From contig NZ_JADKRZ010000001.1 in the NCBI RefSeq assembly GCF_015350905.1, forward strand, positions 990,724-1,054,723: a DNA stretch of 64,000 nt, read 5' to 3'. Of this stretch, positions 1-8,326 are shown one piece after another. A program made the position numbers and the translations under genes. Numbering within the stretch: the first letter of the stretch is position 1; each line of letters starts with the position of its first letter. Origin of the DNA: Curtobacterium sp. VKM Ac-2865. GTDB lineage: Bacteria; Actinomycetota; Actinomycetes; Actinomycetales; Microbacteriaceae. The notes under the pieces are model-generated. The model saw only the letters and a list, made by a program, of their open reading frames with translations. It did not search any database and had not been told where the DNA came from.

Positions 1-1
1 G

Positions 2-691
2 GTCGCGGCACACCTCGGTCCCCGCACGCTCATCGCGGTCGACGCATCGCTCGTCGTGACGAACCCCACCGGCATCCGCGAGGCCGAACGGCAGGTCGGG
101 CAGCGCTACGGCCGGTGGAAGGTCGCGGCGAACCCGACGAACCTGGCCTCGGCGGCGAGTGCCGGCGCGCAGCTCCTCGACCGGTTGACCGCGCTGGGAG
201 TCACCTACGCCTCGGACACGACCGGCATGCGGGAGCGCACGGGACCCGCGGTGTTCGAGTGCTACCCGTACACGACGCTGGTCGGGGTCGAGAAGCTCGG
301 GTACGACGAGGAACGCCCGCGCTACAAGCGCCTCGACACCGCGCTGCCGGCGCCCACGGCCAGGGCCCGTCGCGCCGTCGCGTTCGACGAGCTCGTGCGA
401 CGCCTCCGCGAGACGCCGCTCGAACCGCCCCTGCACCTCGACTCGCACCCCCTGACCGCCGGGCTCGCCGAGCCGTCCGGGATCCACGGTCCGACGCACA
501 AGCACCGGGAGGACCTGCTCGACGGCATCCTGTGCGCCTGGACCGCGGCGTTCTGGGAGCGGCACGGCGATCTGCGGGTGCAGGTGCTGGGAGGTGATCC
601 GAGCCTCCCGTCCGACCCGGTGGACGAGGCGGGACGGATGCCGACGATCGTGACGCCCGCGCGCGCGTCGCAGCGGCGGCCCCGCGGCTAG
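2..691 (+). CDS. DUF429 family protein, 5' end cut by window edge
   Basis: The reading frame is open from the first bases of the window, so the true start lies upstream; the GTG at 56 is internal, because the family strand with the Ala-Val-Asp-Ala signature is encoded just before it. Seen in the sequence: the conserved Glu-Cys-Tyr-Pro segment near the middle and the C-terminal Lys-His-Arg-Glu-Asp-Leu-Leu-Asp helix followed by Cys-Ala-Trp-Thr-Ala. These fit the DUF429 family, predicted to have an RNase H-like fold. The function of the family is unknown. A glycosyltransferase gene follows 9 bp downstream and seems to carry its own leaderless promoter. Confidence 0.72.
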   Translation, partial: VAAHLGPRTLIAVDASLVVTNPTGIREAERQVGQRYGRWKVAANPTNLASAASAGAQLLDRLTALGVTYASDTTGMRERTGPAVFECYPYTTLVGVEKLGYDEERPRYKRLDTALPAPTARARRAVAFDELVRRLRETPLEPPLHLDSHPLTAGLAEPSGIHGPTHKHREDLLDGILCAWTAAFWERHGDLRVQVLGGDPSLPSDPVDEAGRMPTIVTPARASQRRPRG

Positions 692-694
692 TCT
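689..694 (+). promoter_or_regulatory. -10 box TAGTCT of a leaderless promoter
   Basis: TAGTCT fits the actinobacterial TANNNT -10 pattern and ends exactly 6 nt before the GTG at 701. Transcription would therefore begin at the start codon. The box overlaps the stop codon of the preceding gene. No ribosome binding site is seen. Confidence 0.5.
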
Positions 695-700
695 TGAGCG

Positions 701-1906
701 GTGAGCGCCACCACCGAACCCCTGCGCATCGGGCTGGTCTCGCTGCACACCTCCCCCGGCGACGAACCGGGCTCCGGCGAGGTCGGCGGGATGAACGTCG
801 TGGTCCGCCACCAGGCCGAAGCCCTGGCCGACCGCGGGCACCACGTCGAGATCATCACGCGACGCTCGTCGCCGACGCAGCCGGACTCCGTGTCGCTCGT
901 GCCCGGCGTGTGCCTGCGCTTCCTGTCCGCGGGACCGGCTGAACCCGTGCCGAAGGGCGAACACGACGCCTTCATCGAGCCGTTCCGTCACGAGCTCGCC
1001 GCGCTCGGGCCGTTCGACGTCCTGCACTCGCACCACTGGTTCTCCGGTGTCGCCGCCCTGCCCGTCGCCCGCGAGCGGCGCATCCCGCACGTGCAGTCGT
1101 TCCACTCCATCGCTGCCGACTCCACGACTCCGCTGTCCGAGGGCGAGCGCGCCGAGTCCGCCGGGCGGATGACCGGCGAGGCGATGCTCGCGCGGGACTC
1201 CGACGCCGTCGTCGTGGTGAGCGAGGCCGAGGCCCACACCGTCCGCTCCCGGCTGGGCGGCGAGGCCTCCCGCGTGTGGATCGTGCCGCCGGGGGTCGAC
1301 GGGTCCGTCTTCCGCCCCGCCGCCGTCGGTGCGCGCCGTCCGACGGCTCCCTACGTCGTGGCGGCCGCGCGTGTCCAGCCACTCAAGGGGCTCGACCTGG
1401 CGATCGAGGCGATCGCGGGCATCTCCGAGGAGGCCCGACCGACCCTGGTCATCGCGGGCGACTCCTCGAGCGAGGCGGGCGACCACATGGCCGAACTGCA
1501 GGAGCTCGCCGCAGCGCACGGCATCGCCGACCGGGTCACCTTCATCGGGCCGCAGTCGCGCGCCGACCTCGCCCTGGTGTTCCGTGGGGCATCGGCCGTG
1601 CTGGTGCCGTCGCACTCGGAGACGTACGGGCTCGTCGCGCTCGAGGGCTCGGCGTCCGGGGTCCCCGTCGTCGCTGCTGCTGCCGGCGGACTCCGCGAGG
1701 CCGTCCTCGACGGGGAGACCGGCGTCGTGCTCGAGTCCCGCGACCCGAGCGTCTGGGCCGCCGAGATCGAGCGCATCCTGACCGAGCCGGAGTACGCCCG
1801 CGGGCTGTCGGCAGCGGGGCGCGAGCACGCTGAACGCCTCAGCTGGGAGCGGTCCGCCGGCGGGCTCGAAGACGTCTACCGGCGGGTACTCGGGCGTCCC
1901 GAGTGA
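701..1906 (+). CDS. GT4 glycosyltransferase, MshA-like
   Basis: A 401-residue GT-B fold glycosyltransferase of family GT4. The N-terminus has the Ser-Pro-x-x-x-Pro-Gly-x-Gly-x-x-Gly-Gly-Met-Asn loop typical of the MshA/sucrose-synthase-like branch, followed by a His-Ser-His-His-Trp acceptor-site segment. The C-terminal half has the Pro-Pro-Gly-Val-Asp linker and the SHSETYGLVALEGSASG motif, which contains the nucleotide-sugar-binding glutamates. It probably transfers a sugar from UDP- or GDP-sugar in the cytoplasm. MshA itself makes GlcNAc-inositol phosphate for mycothiol, but a glycolipid or sucrose-type acceptor is equally possible. GTG start at 701 is supported by the -10 box 6 nt upstream. 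The stop overlaps the next gene by 4 bp (GTGA), so the two are probably co-transcribed. Confidence 0.75.
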   Translation: MSATTEPLRIGLVSLHTSPGDEPGSGEVGGMNVVVRHQAEALADRGHHVEIITRRSSPTQPDSVSLVPGVCLRFLSAGPAEPVPKGEHDAFIEPFRHELAALGPFDVLHSHHWFSGVAALPVARERRIPHVQSFHSIAADSTTPLSEGERAESAGRMTGEAMLARDSDAVVVVSEAEAHTVRSRLGGEASRVWIVPPGVDGSVFRPAAVGARRPTAPYVVAAARVQPLKGLDLAIEAIAGISEEARPTLVIAGDSSSEAGDHMAELQELAAAHGIADRVTFIGPQSRADLALVFRGASAVLVPSHSETYGLVALEGSASGVPVVAAAAGGLREAVLDGETGVVLESRDPSVWAAEIERILTEPEYARGLSAAGREHAERLSWERSAGGLEDVYRRVLGRPE

Positions 1907-2496
1907 GCCGGCTCGACGGGTTCTGGGACGCGCTCGACGCGGTGCCCGTGTCGTCTGACGCCGAGGCGCTGTACGACGTCGGCACCGCGGACGGGCTGCT
2001 CCGACGGGAGAACCTGTCGCGCTACCTCGACGCCGTCGGCCCCGGTGCGGACACGCTGCTCGTCGCGGAGGCACCCGGGTGGCGCGGGATGACGAACACG
2101 GGCGTGCCGTTCACGAGCATGCGGGAGCTCGGACCGCAGTACCTCGTGCCGCCGGCGCCGACAGCCCCGTGGGAGGCCTCGTCCCGAGTCGTGCACGCGG
2201 CACTCACCGCGTGGCAGGGACCGCTCCCCGTGGCGTGGGCGATCTTCCCGCACCACCCGTTCGTCCCCGGCGACCGTCTGACGAACCGGACGCCGCGTCC
2301 GGCCGAGGTCCGCGCCGGAGCGCCGGTCGCGCTCACCCTCATCGCGGAGCTCGGGGTCCGGCGGGTGGTCGCCGTCGGGCGCAAGGCGCAGGGGGCGCTC
2401 GCGTCCGCGGGCATCGACGCCGTGGCCGTACGGCACCCGGCGCAGGGCGGGGCGCGGCAGTTCACCGAGCAGGCGCTGGCGCTGTCGCGGACGTAG
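1903..2496 (+). CDS. Uracil-DNA glycosylase superfamily protein
   Basis: A 197-residue protein whose start overlaps the stop of the preceding glycosyltransferase (GTGA). Visible family features are an N-terminal Glu-Ala-Pro-Gly-Trp-Arg-Gly loop followed by Gly-Val-Pro-Phe-Thr-Ser, a central Phe-Pro-His-His-Pro segment, a strand with Val-Ala-Val-Gly-Arg-Lys-Ala, and a C-terminal Arg-His-Pro-Ala-Gln-Gly-Gly motif that matches the HPSP-like motif of the superfamily. It may excise uracil from DNA, but many such actinobacterial members have not been tested. No iron-sulfur cysteine set is present, so it is not a family 4 or 5 enzyme. Confidence 0.68.
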   Translation: MSRLDGFWDALDAVPVSSDAEALYDVGTADGLLRRENLSRYLDAVGPGADTLLVAEAPGWRGMTNTGVPFTSMRELGPQYLVPPAPTAPWEASSRVVHAALTAWQGPLPVAWAIFPHHPFVPGDRLTNRTPRPAEVRAGAPVALTLIAELGVRRVVAVGRKAQGALASAGIDAVAVRHPAQGGARQFTEQALALSRT

Positions 2497-2550
2497 GCGT
2501 GCCCGGGCTCGCCCTGGCGCTGCTCCCGAGGCGGGGGCGTCGGCGCCGGG

Positions 2551-2979
2551 TCAGGCGGAGCGGACCTCGACGTCCTTCGCGGCGAGGGCGTCCGCCACGT
2601 GCGCCGGCAGCCGGGTCGCTGCGTACACGGTGCGGAGTGCGGGAAGGTCGAGCACGTCGTCCCAGTTCTGCGGGTCGAAGCGGTCGTCGGTGCCCTCCCA
2701 CCCGGGGTGCACGTCCTGCAGCACCTCGAGCGCGGAGTCGACCGTCAGTTCCGTCACCAGGGACAGGTGCGACGGCAGCAGGTCGAGGTCGTCGTAGTAC
2801 TCGCGGGCGCGGTCGTCCTGGCCCTCGACGTCGACGTCCTCGTCGGTCTCGTCAGCGGTGTCGGCGTCGTAGGGCTCCAGCACGCCCAGGTCGTAGCAGA
2901 GCACGTCGAGCACCAGCAGCTTGGCGTTGAAGTCCGCGAACTCGACGGGTTCCTCGGTGGTGTTCGACTCGTCGTCCAT
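2551..2979 (-). CDS. Hypothetical acidic protein
   Basis: A 142-residue protein of unknown function, very rich in Asp and Glu, with no signal peptide or membrane segment. The frame extends further upstream but there lies antisense to the permease gene. ATG at 2979 is preferred because on the minus strand a TACGAT box lies 7 nt before it, fitting a leaderless start. The N-terminal part (Phe-Asn-Ala-Lys-Leu-Leu-Val-Leu-Asp-Val-Leu) looks like an ordered helix-strand unit followed by an acidic linker and a Trp-containing C-terminal half. It is divergent from the APC permease gene. Confidence 0.6.
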   Translation of the reverse strand: MDDESNTTEEPVEFADFNAKLLVLDVLCYDLGVLEPYDADTADETDEDVDVEGQDDRAREYYDDLDLLPSHLSLVTELTVDSALEVLQDVHPGWEGTDDRFDPQNWDDVLDLPALRTVYAATRLPAHVADALAAKDVEVRSA

Positions 2980-3103
2980 GCAGCGGATCGTAGCGGGCTG
3001 TCGGCACGTCGTCCGGTTTCGGGCAGGACACGGCCGTGTTGCGATCGAGGGCGAGAACTCTGTGAGACTCGACAGGGAAGCGATCGTCGGGAACAGTGTG
3101 TGC

Positions 3104-4552
3104 ATGGCCACCACGAACACCGAACGCCCGTCCACGGAGCAGCCAGCGCTCCGACGGGTCATCGGCCCCAAGCTCCTGCTGCTGTTCATCATCGGGGACA
3201 TCCTCGGCACGGGCGTCTACGCCCTCACCGGTCAGGTCGCCGCGGAGGTGGGTGGAGCAGCGTGGCTCCCCTTCCTCATCGCGTTCTCCGTCGCCCTGCT
3301 CACGGCGTTCTCGTACCTCGAGCTCGTGACGAAGTACCCGCAGACCGCCGGTGCCGCGCTCTACGTGCACAAGGCGTTCGGCGTGCACTTCGTCACGTTC
3401 ATCGTCACCTTCATCGTGATGTGCTCCGGGATCACCTCGGCGTCGACGGCGTCGCGCGCGTTCGCCGCGAACCTCGGCGTCGGCTTCGGTCTCGAGCTGC
3501 CGAACACGGTCGTGATGCTCATCGCGATGGGCTTCATGCTCGCGGTGATGCTCGTGAACTTCCGCGGGGTGAGCGAGAGCGTCAAGACGAACGTCGTGCT
3601 GACCCTCGTCGAGCTGAGCGGTCTCGTGATGGTCATCCTCATCGGGTTCTGGGCGATCGCGGGCGGCAACGCAGACTTCTCCCGCGTGGTGATGTTCGAG
3701 ACGCCCGAGGACAAGAGCCTGCTGCTGTCGATCTCCACCGCGACGTCGCTGGCGTTCTTCGCGATGGTCGGCTTCGAGGACTCGGTGAACATGGCCGAGG
3801 AGACCAAGGACCCCTCGCGCATCTTCCCGAAGGTGATGCTCACCGGCCTCGGCATCACCGCCGTGATCTACGTGCTCGTGTCCATCTGCGCCGTCGCCGT
3901 CGTGCCGATCGGTGAGCTCGCCGGCAACGAGACCCCGCTGGTCACCGTCGTGCAGACCGCCGCGCCGGACTTCCCGATCGGCAACCTGCTGCCGTTCATC
4001 TCGATGTTCGCCGTCGCCAACACCGCTCTGATCAACATGATGATGGCGTCGCGACTGCTGTACGGCATGAGCAAGCAGGGCGTCCTGCCCGGGTTCCTCG
4101 CCAAGGTGTCCCCGGCCCGCCGCACGCCGTCCACCGCGATCGTCTTCACCACGCTGATCTCCCTCGCACTCATCGGGTGGGTGTCCCTCAGCCCGGACTC
4201 CCCGATCGTGGTCGTGCTCGGCGGCACCACGTCCCTGCTGCTGCTGTCGGTCTTCGCCGTCGTCAACGTCTCGGTCCTGGTGCTGCGCCGTGACAAGGTC
4301 GACCACCGGCACTTCAAGGCCGGCGTCGTCATCCCGGCGATCGGGATCGTCACCTGCCTGTGGCTCGTGCTGCCGTTCTCGTCCGGACGTGACATCGAGC
4401 AGTACCAGATCGCCGGTGGGCTGCTGGGGCTCGGCATCCTGCTGTGGGCCGTGACGTGGTTCACCCACGGTCGGAAGCAGGCGGGCAAGCCGCCGACGGG
4501 CGTGGTCACGGAACCGACGAAGGTCGTGCACCGAGACGGGCACCGCGACTGA
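3104..4552 (+). CDS. APC superfamily amino-acid permease
   Basis: A 482-residue integral membrane transporter with about 12 hydrophobic segments. The first helix carries the broken-helix motif GDILGTGVYALTGQVA, the substrate-site signature of APC permeases. A helix-6 region with FFAMVGFEDSVNMAEETKDP matches the conserved Gly-Phe-Glu/Asp motif. It probably imports an amino acid by proton symport; the substrate cannot be read from sequence. The frame is open upstream to 2921, but ATG 3104 is chosen because the family start is a short hydrophilic tail before helix 1. A strong hairpin at 4604-4630 probably ends the transcript. Confidence 0.82.
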   Translation: MATTNTERPSTEQPALRRVIGPKLLLLFIIGDILGTGVYALTGQVAAEVGGAAWLPFLIAFSVALLTAFSYLELVTKYPQTAGAALYVHKAFGVHFVTFIVTFIVMCSGITSASTASRAFAANLGVGFGLELPNTVVMLIAMGFMLAVMLVNFRGVSESVKTNVVLTLVELSGLVMVILIGFWAIAGGNADFSRVVMFETPEDKSLLLSISTATSLAFFAMVGFEDSVNMAEETKDPSRIFPKVMLTGLGITAVIYVLVSICAVAVVPIGELAGNETPLVTVVQTAAPDFPIGNLLPFISMFAVANTALINMMMASRLLYGMSKQGVLPGFLAKVSPARRTPSTAIVFTTLISLALIGWVSLSPDSPIVVVLGGTTSLLLLSVFAVVNVSVLVLRRDKVDHRHFKAGVVIPAIGIVTCLWLVLPFSSGRDIEQYQIAGGLLGLGILLWAVTWFTHGRKQAGKPPTGVVTEPTKVVHRDGHRD

Positions 4553-4603
4553 CCCGTCGACGTAGCTCGTCCGCAGCGCTGCCCCCCCGGACCGGGGCAT
4601 GTC

Positions 4604-4630
4604 GAGGGCGGCCGTTCCCAGGCCGCCCTC
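4604..4630 (+). terminator. GC-rich hairpin after the APC permease
   Basis: A perfect 10-bp inverted repeat, GAGGGCGGCC and GGCCGCCCTC, with a 7-nt loop lies about 50 bp after the permease stop and 38 bp before the next start. There is no T-tract, as is common for actinobacterial terminators. Confidence 0.55.
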
Positions 4631-4668
4631 GTACCCTCGTCCTGGCACCCGGACGGAAGGACCCGAGC

Positions 4669-5289
4669 ATGCGCCGTGTCGGCATCACCCTGGCATCGGT
4701 GTTCGGCGCGGGGATCGTCGCGGTCGGCATCGGTGTCGTCGTGCTCGTCGTGATCGCGGTCAACTCGCTCTCCGGCATCGGCAGCTCAGCGTCCACGCCA
4801 CGGGCCGTGACGTGTCCGGCGGTCGCGTCGAAGACCGTCGGCGGGATCGTCGTGCCCGCGGGCCCGGTCGCCGGGTACTGCCAGGACCGTCTGGTCAACG
4901 CCGCGTCGGTGATCCAGGCGGCACGGGCACTCGGCATCGGCTCGCACACCCAGGCCGTCGGGGTGATGACCGCGATCGGTGAGTCGGGGCTGCAGAACCT
5001 CGACCACGGGGACACGGTCGGGCCGGACAGCCGCGGCCTCTTCCAGCAGCGGGACAACGGCGCGTGGGGCACGTACGCCGACCGGATGGACCCGTACACG
5101 GCCGCGTCGATGTTCTACGCGAAGCTCGTCAAGGTCCCCGGGTGGAAGACGATGACGCCGACCCAGATGGCGCACGCGGTGCAGGTGAACGCCGACCCCG
5201 ACCACTACGCCCGGTCCTGGCCGGCGGCGAAGGCGATCGTCGAGACCCTGACCGGCGAGACCGTGCCGGACACCGCCCCGCAGGGCTGA
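4669..5289 (+). CDS. Membrane-anchored lysozyme-like cell-wall hydrolase
   Basis: A 206-residue protein with one N-terminal membrane segment (about residues 8-35), a short linker and an extracellular domain. The domain shows an Ala-Ile-Gly-Glu-Ser-Gly-Leu core followed by Asp-Ser-Arg-Gly-Leu-Phe-Gln-Gln, the pattern of the lysozyme/transglycosylase-like domain of phage tail lysins and actinobacterial wall hydrolases; the Glu of the first motif is the expected catalytic acid. It probably cuts peptidoglycan at the cell surface. ATG 4669 has a GGACGGAAGG ribosome binding site 8 nt upstream; longer in-frame starts are rejected on that basis. Confidence 0.72.
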   Translation: MRRVGITLASVFGAGIVAVGIGVVVLVVIAVNSLSGIGSSASTPRAVTCPAVASKTVGGIVVPAGPVAGYCQDRLVNAASVIQAARALGIGSHTQAVGVMTAIGESGLQNLDHGDTVGPDSRGLFQQRDNGAWGTYADRMDPYTAASMFYAKLVKVPGWKTMTPTQMAHAVQVNADPDHYARSWPAAKAIVETLTGETVPDTAPQG

Positions 5290-5310
5290 CGCCCACGGAC
5301 CAGGCCCCGC

Positions 5311-5748
5311 TCACGCCGCGGCCCCGGTCACCTCGTCGTCGTCGAGCTCGACCATCGACGCTCCCCCGTCGTGCACCACGACCTGCCCGCGCAGGTGCAC
5401 GCGGTGCTCGGCGAAGACGCACACCATGGCGTCGACCCACTCCCAGTCGACCGCGGAGAGCTCCGTGGTGGTCGGGCGCTCCCACGCCAGCACCACCTCC
5501 TTCGCATCCACCTGCTCGACGAGGTCGGCCACCAGGGCGCCGAAGTCCTCGACGTGCTCGTCGGGTTGGTACGGCAGGTCGGCGATCGGGATCACGAGGC
5601 GGATGGGCACGGCGTCGGCGCCGAGGAACAGCACCCAGCACTGTCGGCGGACGGGGCGTTCGAGGAGTGCGACGACGAGGTCCACCACGTCGTCGTCGGT
5701 ACGGACTGCGGTTCGCTCGAGTCGGTCGAGCACGTCGGTGTCTGGCAT
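5311..5748 (-). CDS. Conserved hypothetical protein
   Basis: A 145-residue soluble protein without recognised motifs. It alternates helices and strands: a Cys-Trp-Val-Leu-Phe-Leu strand, an Ile-Pro-Ile-Ala-Asp-Leu-Pro turn, and a Glu-Val-Val-Leu-Ala-Trp-Glu-Arg-Pro strand. This looks like a Rossmann-like alpha/beta protein of actinobacterial distribution. The first codon is ATG at 5748. It converges on the wall hydrolase gene with a 21-bp gap and shares its orientation with the membrane protein gene at 5855-6268. Confidence 0.58.
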   Translation of the reverse strand: MPDTDVLDRLERTAVRTDDDVVDLVVALLERPVRRQCWVLFLGADAVPIRLVIPIADLPYQPDEHVEDFGALVADLVEQVDAKEVVLAWERPTTTELSAVDWEWVDAMVCVFAEHRVHLRGQVVVHDGGASMVELDDDEVTGAAA

Positions 5749-5854
5749 GCCTCCACGCTCGCGGACCCCGGCGGCCCGAGCACGCCGACGACGGGAACTG
5801 TGGACAACCCACGGAACGACCGGCCCTGTGGGGGAACGGCTCCGCAGTGGAGTC

Positions 5855-6268
5855 CTAGATCCCCAGCGTCACCGCGCTGTCCACGAGCAACAGCGCCGCG
5901 AAGAACACGGCCACGACGGCCACGAGCCCGATCACGGCGACCGGCCACGCCACGCGGCGCCGCACGAGTCGCAGGACGCTGACGACGACGGCCAGCACGA
6001 CGACGAGGGCGACGACCACCGGGCCCGCGTAGACGACGACCCCGCCGAGGGTCTCGTCGCACCGGTTCCCCGGAGCGGAGCACGAGTGGAACCCGAGCGA
6101 CAGGAACACGATCCCCCACGCGACGACCAGCCCAGCCGCCGTCGCGACGGTGAGCACGGTGATCGTGGCGACCATGTCGGCGACGCGACGCCTGCCGACC
6201 AGGGGCTGGTGAGCCTCCCGTCCGGTCGTCGACCCGGCCGCGTCCGGAGCGGACAGCCGCGTGGCCAT
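5855..6268 (-). CDS. Small membrane protein (DUF6264-like)
   Basis: A 137-residue protein with about 30 hydrophilic N-terminal residues and three or four transmembrane segments. A loop between the first two holds Cys-Ser-Ala-Pro-Gly-Asn-Arg-Cys, probably disulfide-linked on the outer side. The pattern resembles the actinobacterial DUF6264 family; this is a weak assignment by eye. The ATG at 6268 is preceded by GGGAG at suitable spacing. The coding sequence contains a copy of the dispersed CCGGACGGGAGGC core repeat near its 5' end (6208-6227). Confidence 0.6.
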   Translation of the reverse strand: MATRLSAPDAAGSTTGREAHQPLVGRRRVADMVATITVLTVATAAGLVVAWGIVFLSLGFHSCSAPGNRCDETLGGVVVYAGPVVVALVVVLAVVVSVLRLVRRRVAWPVAVIGLVAVVAVFFAALLLVDSAVTLGI

Positions 6269-6439
6269 CAGCGGCTCCCGCCGGACGGTCGCTGCGCGCC
6301 GGAGCGGTGCCGGGACGGCACGTCGCGGAGCGGCAGGACACGGACGGACGAACGCATGCCCCCAGCATGCCCGCCGGGTCCGGAGCCGGTCAGCCCGTGC
6401 CCCCGCAACCGGCGTCTCCCGGACAGCTGGCCACGTCGG

Positions 6440-6445
6440 TATGGT
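6440..6445 (+). promoter_or_regulatory. -10 box TATGGT of a leaderless promoter
   Basis: TATGGT lies exactly 6 nt before the ATG at 6452 and no ribosome binding site is present, so the transcript probably begins at the start codon. Confidence 0.45.
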
Positions 6446-6451
6446 CAGGAC

Positions 6452-6784
6452 ATGGCCGCTCGGACCCGAGACCACGAACCCCCCGCAGCCCCGGCATTCG
6501 CCGCCGTCGTCCTCGCGGTGATCGCGCTCGTGCTCGGGTGTCTGGTGCCCGCCGAGTCGATCGTCCGGCACTGTGTCCTCGGGGCGGTGTTCGGCCTCGC
6601 CGCCCTGGCCAGCGCCTGGCGGGCGATCAGCATCTCGGGACGTCGGCGAGCGCCGCGGGCATGGTCGTGGGTGGCCGTCGTCATCGCCGGCGTGGGGCTC
6701 GCGATGCTGCTGTACCAGGTGCTCGAGATCGTCTCCGGCGGAGCGCTGCCGCGGCCGTTCTGGTCTCCGTACGCGACGCACTGA
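6452..6784 (+). CDS. Small three-helix membrane protein
   Basis: A 110-residue protein with three hydrophobic segments (about residues 13-33, 40-57 and 67-90) and short charged loops with Arg-Arg-Arg. It resembles the DUF4190-like small membrane proteins of actinobacteria, but no function can be stated. ATG 6452 was chosen because of the TATGGT box 6 nt upstream. It precedes the second APC permease by 86 bp. Confidence 0.55.
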   Translation: MAARTRDHEPPAAPAFAAVVLAVIALVLGCLVPAESIVRHCVLGAVFGLAALASAWRAISISGRRRAPRAWSWVAVVIAGVGLAMLLYQVLEIVSGGALPRPFWSPYATH

Positions 6785-6870
6785 GCGCGCAGGACGGCGC
6801 GCAGGAGCGCGGGCACACCGAAGACGAGCAGGACCGAGCACGGACCCCGCCGAAGGTGCATCCTGGCCGG

Positions 6871-8280
6871 GTGACAACGACGCCGCACCCCACCCTGTTC
6901 CGTCGCAAGCCGATCGAGGAGATCGACGACGACACCGGGGGCGAGGGCGGCCTGCAGCGGCACCTCGGGCTGTGGCAGCTCACCGCGATCGGCATCGGCG
7001 GGATCATCGGCGCGGGCATCTTCACCCTCGCCGGCACGGTCGCCCACGGCGTCGCGGGTCCGGCCGTGCTCATCTCGTTCCTGGTCGCCGGGGTCGCGAG
7101 CGCTGCCGCAGCGCTGTCGTACGCGGAGTTCGCGGGGATGATCCCGAAGGCCGGCAGCGCCTACACGTACGGGTACGCGGTGCTCGGCGAGATCGTCGGC
7201 TGGTTCATCGGCTGGGACCTGCTGCTCGAGTACACCGCGATCGTGGCGGTGGTCGCGATCGGCATCTCGGGCTACGTCGGGTTCCTGGTCGGCCAGTTCG
7301 GCGTCGACCTGCCCGCGTGGATGCTCGGCGCGCCAGGCACCGGCGACGGGCACGTGGTCGACGTCTTCGCGATCCTGCTCTGCCTGCTGACCGCGTTCGT
7401 GCTCACCCGGGGCATCCGGAGCGCCGCACGGTTCGAGTTCGTCGCCGTCGGCATCAAGGTCGCGCTCGTCGTCCTCATCGTCGTGCTCGGGGTGTTCCAC
7501 ATCGACAGCGCCAACTACGACCCGTACTTCCCGTTCGGCTTCGGCGGCGTGATGACCGGTGCCGCGACGGTGTTCTTCGCCGTGTTCGGCTACGACGCGA
7601 TGTCCACCGCCGCCGAGGAGTCCGTCGACGCCCGGAAGCACATGCCGAAGGCGATCCTGCTGTCCCTCGGCATCTCGATGGTGCTGTACGTCCTCGCCAC
7701 CATCGTGCTGACCGGCATGCAGAAGTACACCGAGATCGACCCGGCGTCGGGGTTCTCATCGGCGTTCGCGTCGGTCGGGCTCGGCGGGGTGGCGAACGTC
7801 ATCGCGATCGGGGCGATCGTCGGCATCGTCACGGTGCTCGTGACGTTCATGCTCGGCGCCTCGCGGGTGTGGTTCTCGATGAGCCGCGACGGCCTGATGC
7901 CCGCGTGGTTCGCGAAGACCGACCCGAAGCGACACGTGCCGACCCGTGTCACGTGGATCCTCGGCATCGCGGCAGCGGTCCTGGCAGGCGTGCTGCCGAT
8001 CGGGGTCGTCGCCGAGCTGACGAACATCGGCATCCTGCTGGCCTTCGTCGTGGTCTGCACGGCCGTCGTCGTGCTCCGCTACACCCAGCCGGACCTGCCG
8101 CGGCAGTTCAAGCTCCCCCTGATGCCGATCGTGCCGGTCATCGGCGTGATCGCGTCGCTGTGGCTCGTCACGTTCCTGCAGTGGGAGACGTGGGTGCGGT
8201 TCGCGGTGTGGTTCGCGATCGGGCTGGGCGTGTACTTCGGGTACTCGCGGAAGCACAGCAAGCTGGCCGAGAAGGCCTGA
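6871..8280 (+). CDS. Cationic amino-acid-type APC permease
   Basis: A 469-residue transporter with about 12 membrane segments. The N-terminal LGLWQLTAIGIGGIIGAGIF motif and the Phe-Ala-Val-Phe-Gly-Tyr-Asp helix-6 region place it in the cationic amino-acid transporter/YfnA-like branch of the APC superfamily, distinct from the permease at 3104-4552. The cytoplasmic N-terminus contains an acidic stretch before helix 1. GTG 6871 gives a tail of normal length; upstream in-frame sequence is antisense-like and has no family match. The likely role is uptake or exchange of amino acids or polyamines. Confidence 0.82.
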   Translation: MTTTPHPTLFRRKPIEEIDDDTGGEGGLQRHLGLWQLTAIGIGGIIGAGIFTLAGTVAHGVAGPAVLISFLVAGVASAAAALSYAEFAGMIPKAGSAYTYGYAVLGEIVGWFIGWDLLLEYTAIVAVVAIGISGYVGFLVGQFGVDLPAWMLGAPGTGDGHVVDVFAILLCLLTAFVLTRGIRSAARFEFVAVGIKVALVVLIVVLGVFHIDSANYDPYFPFGFGGVMTGAATVFFAVFGYDAMSTAAEESVDARKHMPKAILLSLGISMVLYVLATIVLTGMQKYTEIDPASGFSSAFASVGLGGVANVIAIGAIVGIVTVLVTFMLGASRVWFSMSRDGLMPAWFAKTDPKRHVPTRVTWILGIAAAVLAGVLPIGVVAELTNIGILLAFVVVCTAVVVLRYTQPDLPRQFKLPLMPIVPVIGVIASLWLVTFLQWETWVRFAVWFAIGLGVYFGYSRKHSKLAEKA

Positions 8281-8326
8281 CGCTCAGCGCCGCAGGCACA
8301 GCACGCTGGCCGACACGGCCCGACAC

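Noticed and set aside
2921..3103. An upstream extension of the APC permease by 61 codons
   Set aside because: The extension overlaps the divergent acidic-protein gene, has no family similarity and would put an odd hydrophilic tail before helix 1.
2980..3210. An upstream extension of the acidic hypothetical protein
   Set aside because: It is antisense to the permease and has no similarity; the TACGAT box supports the shorter start.
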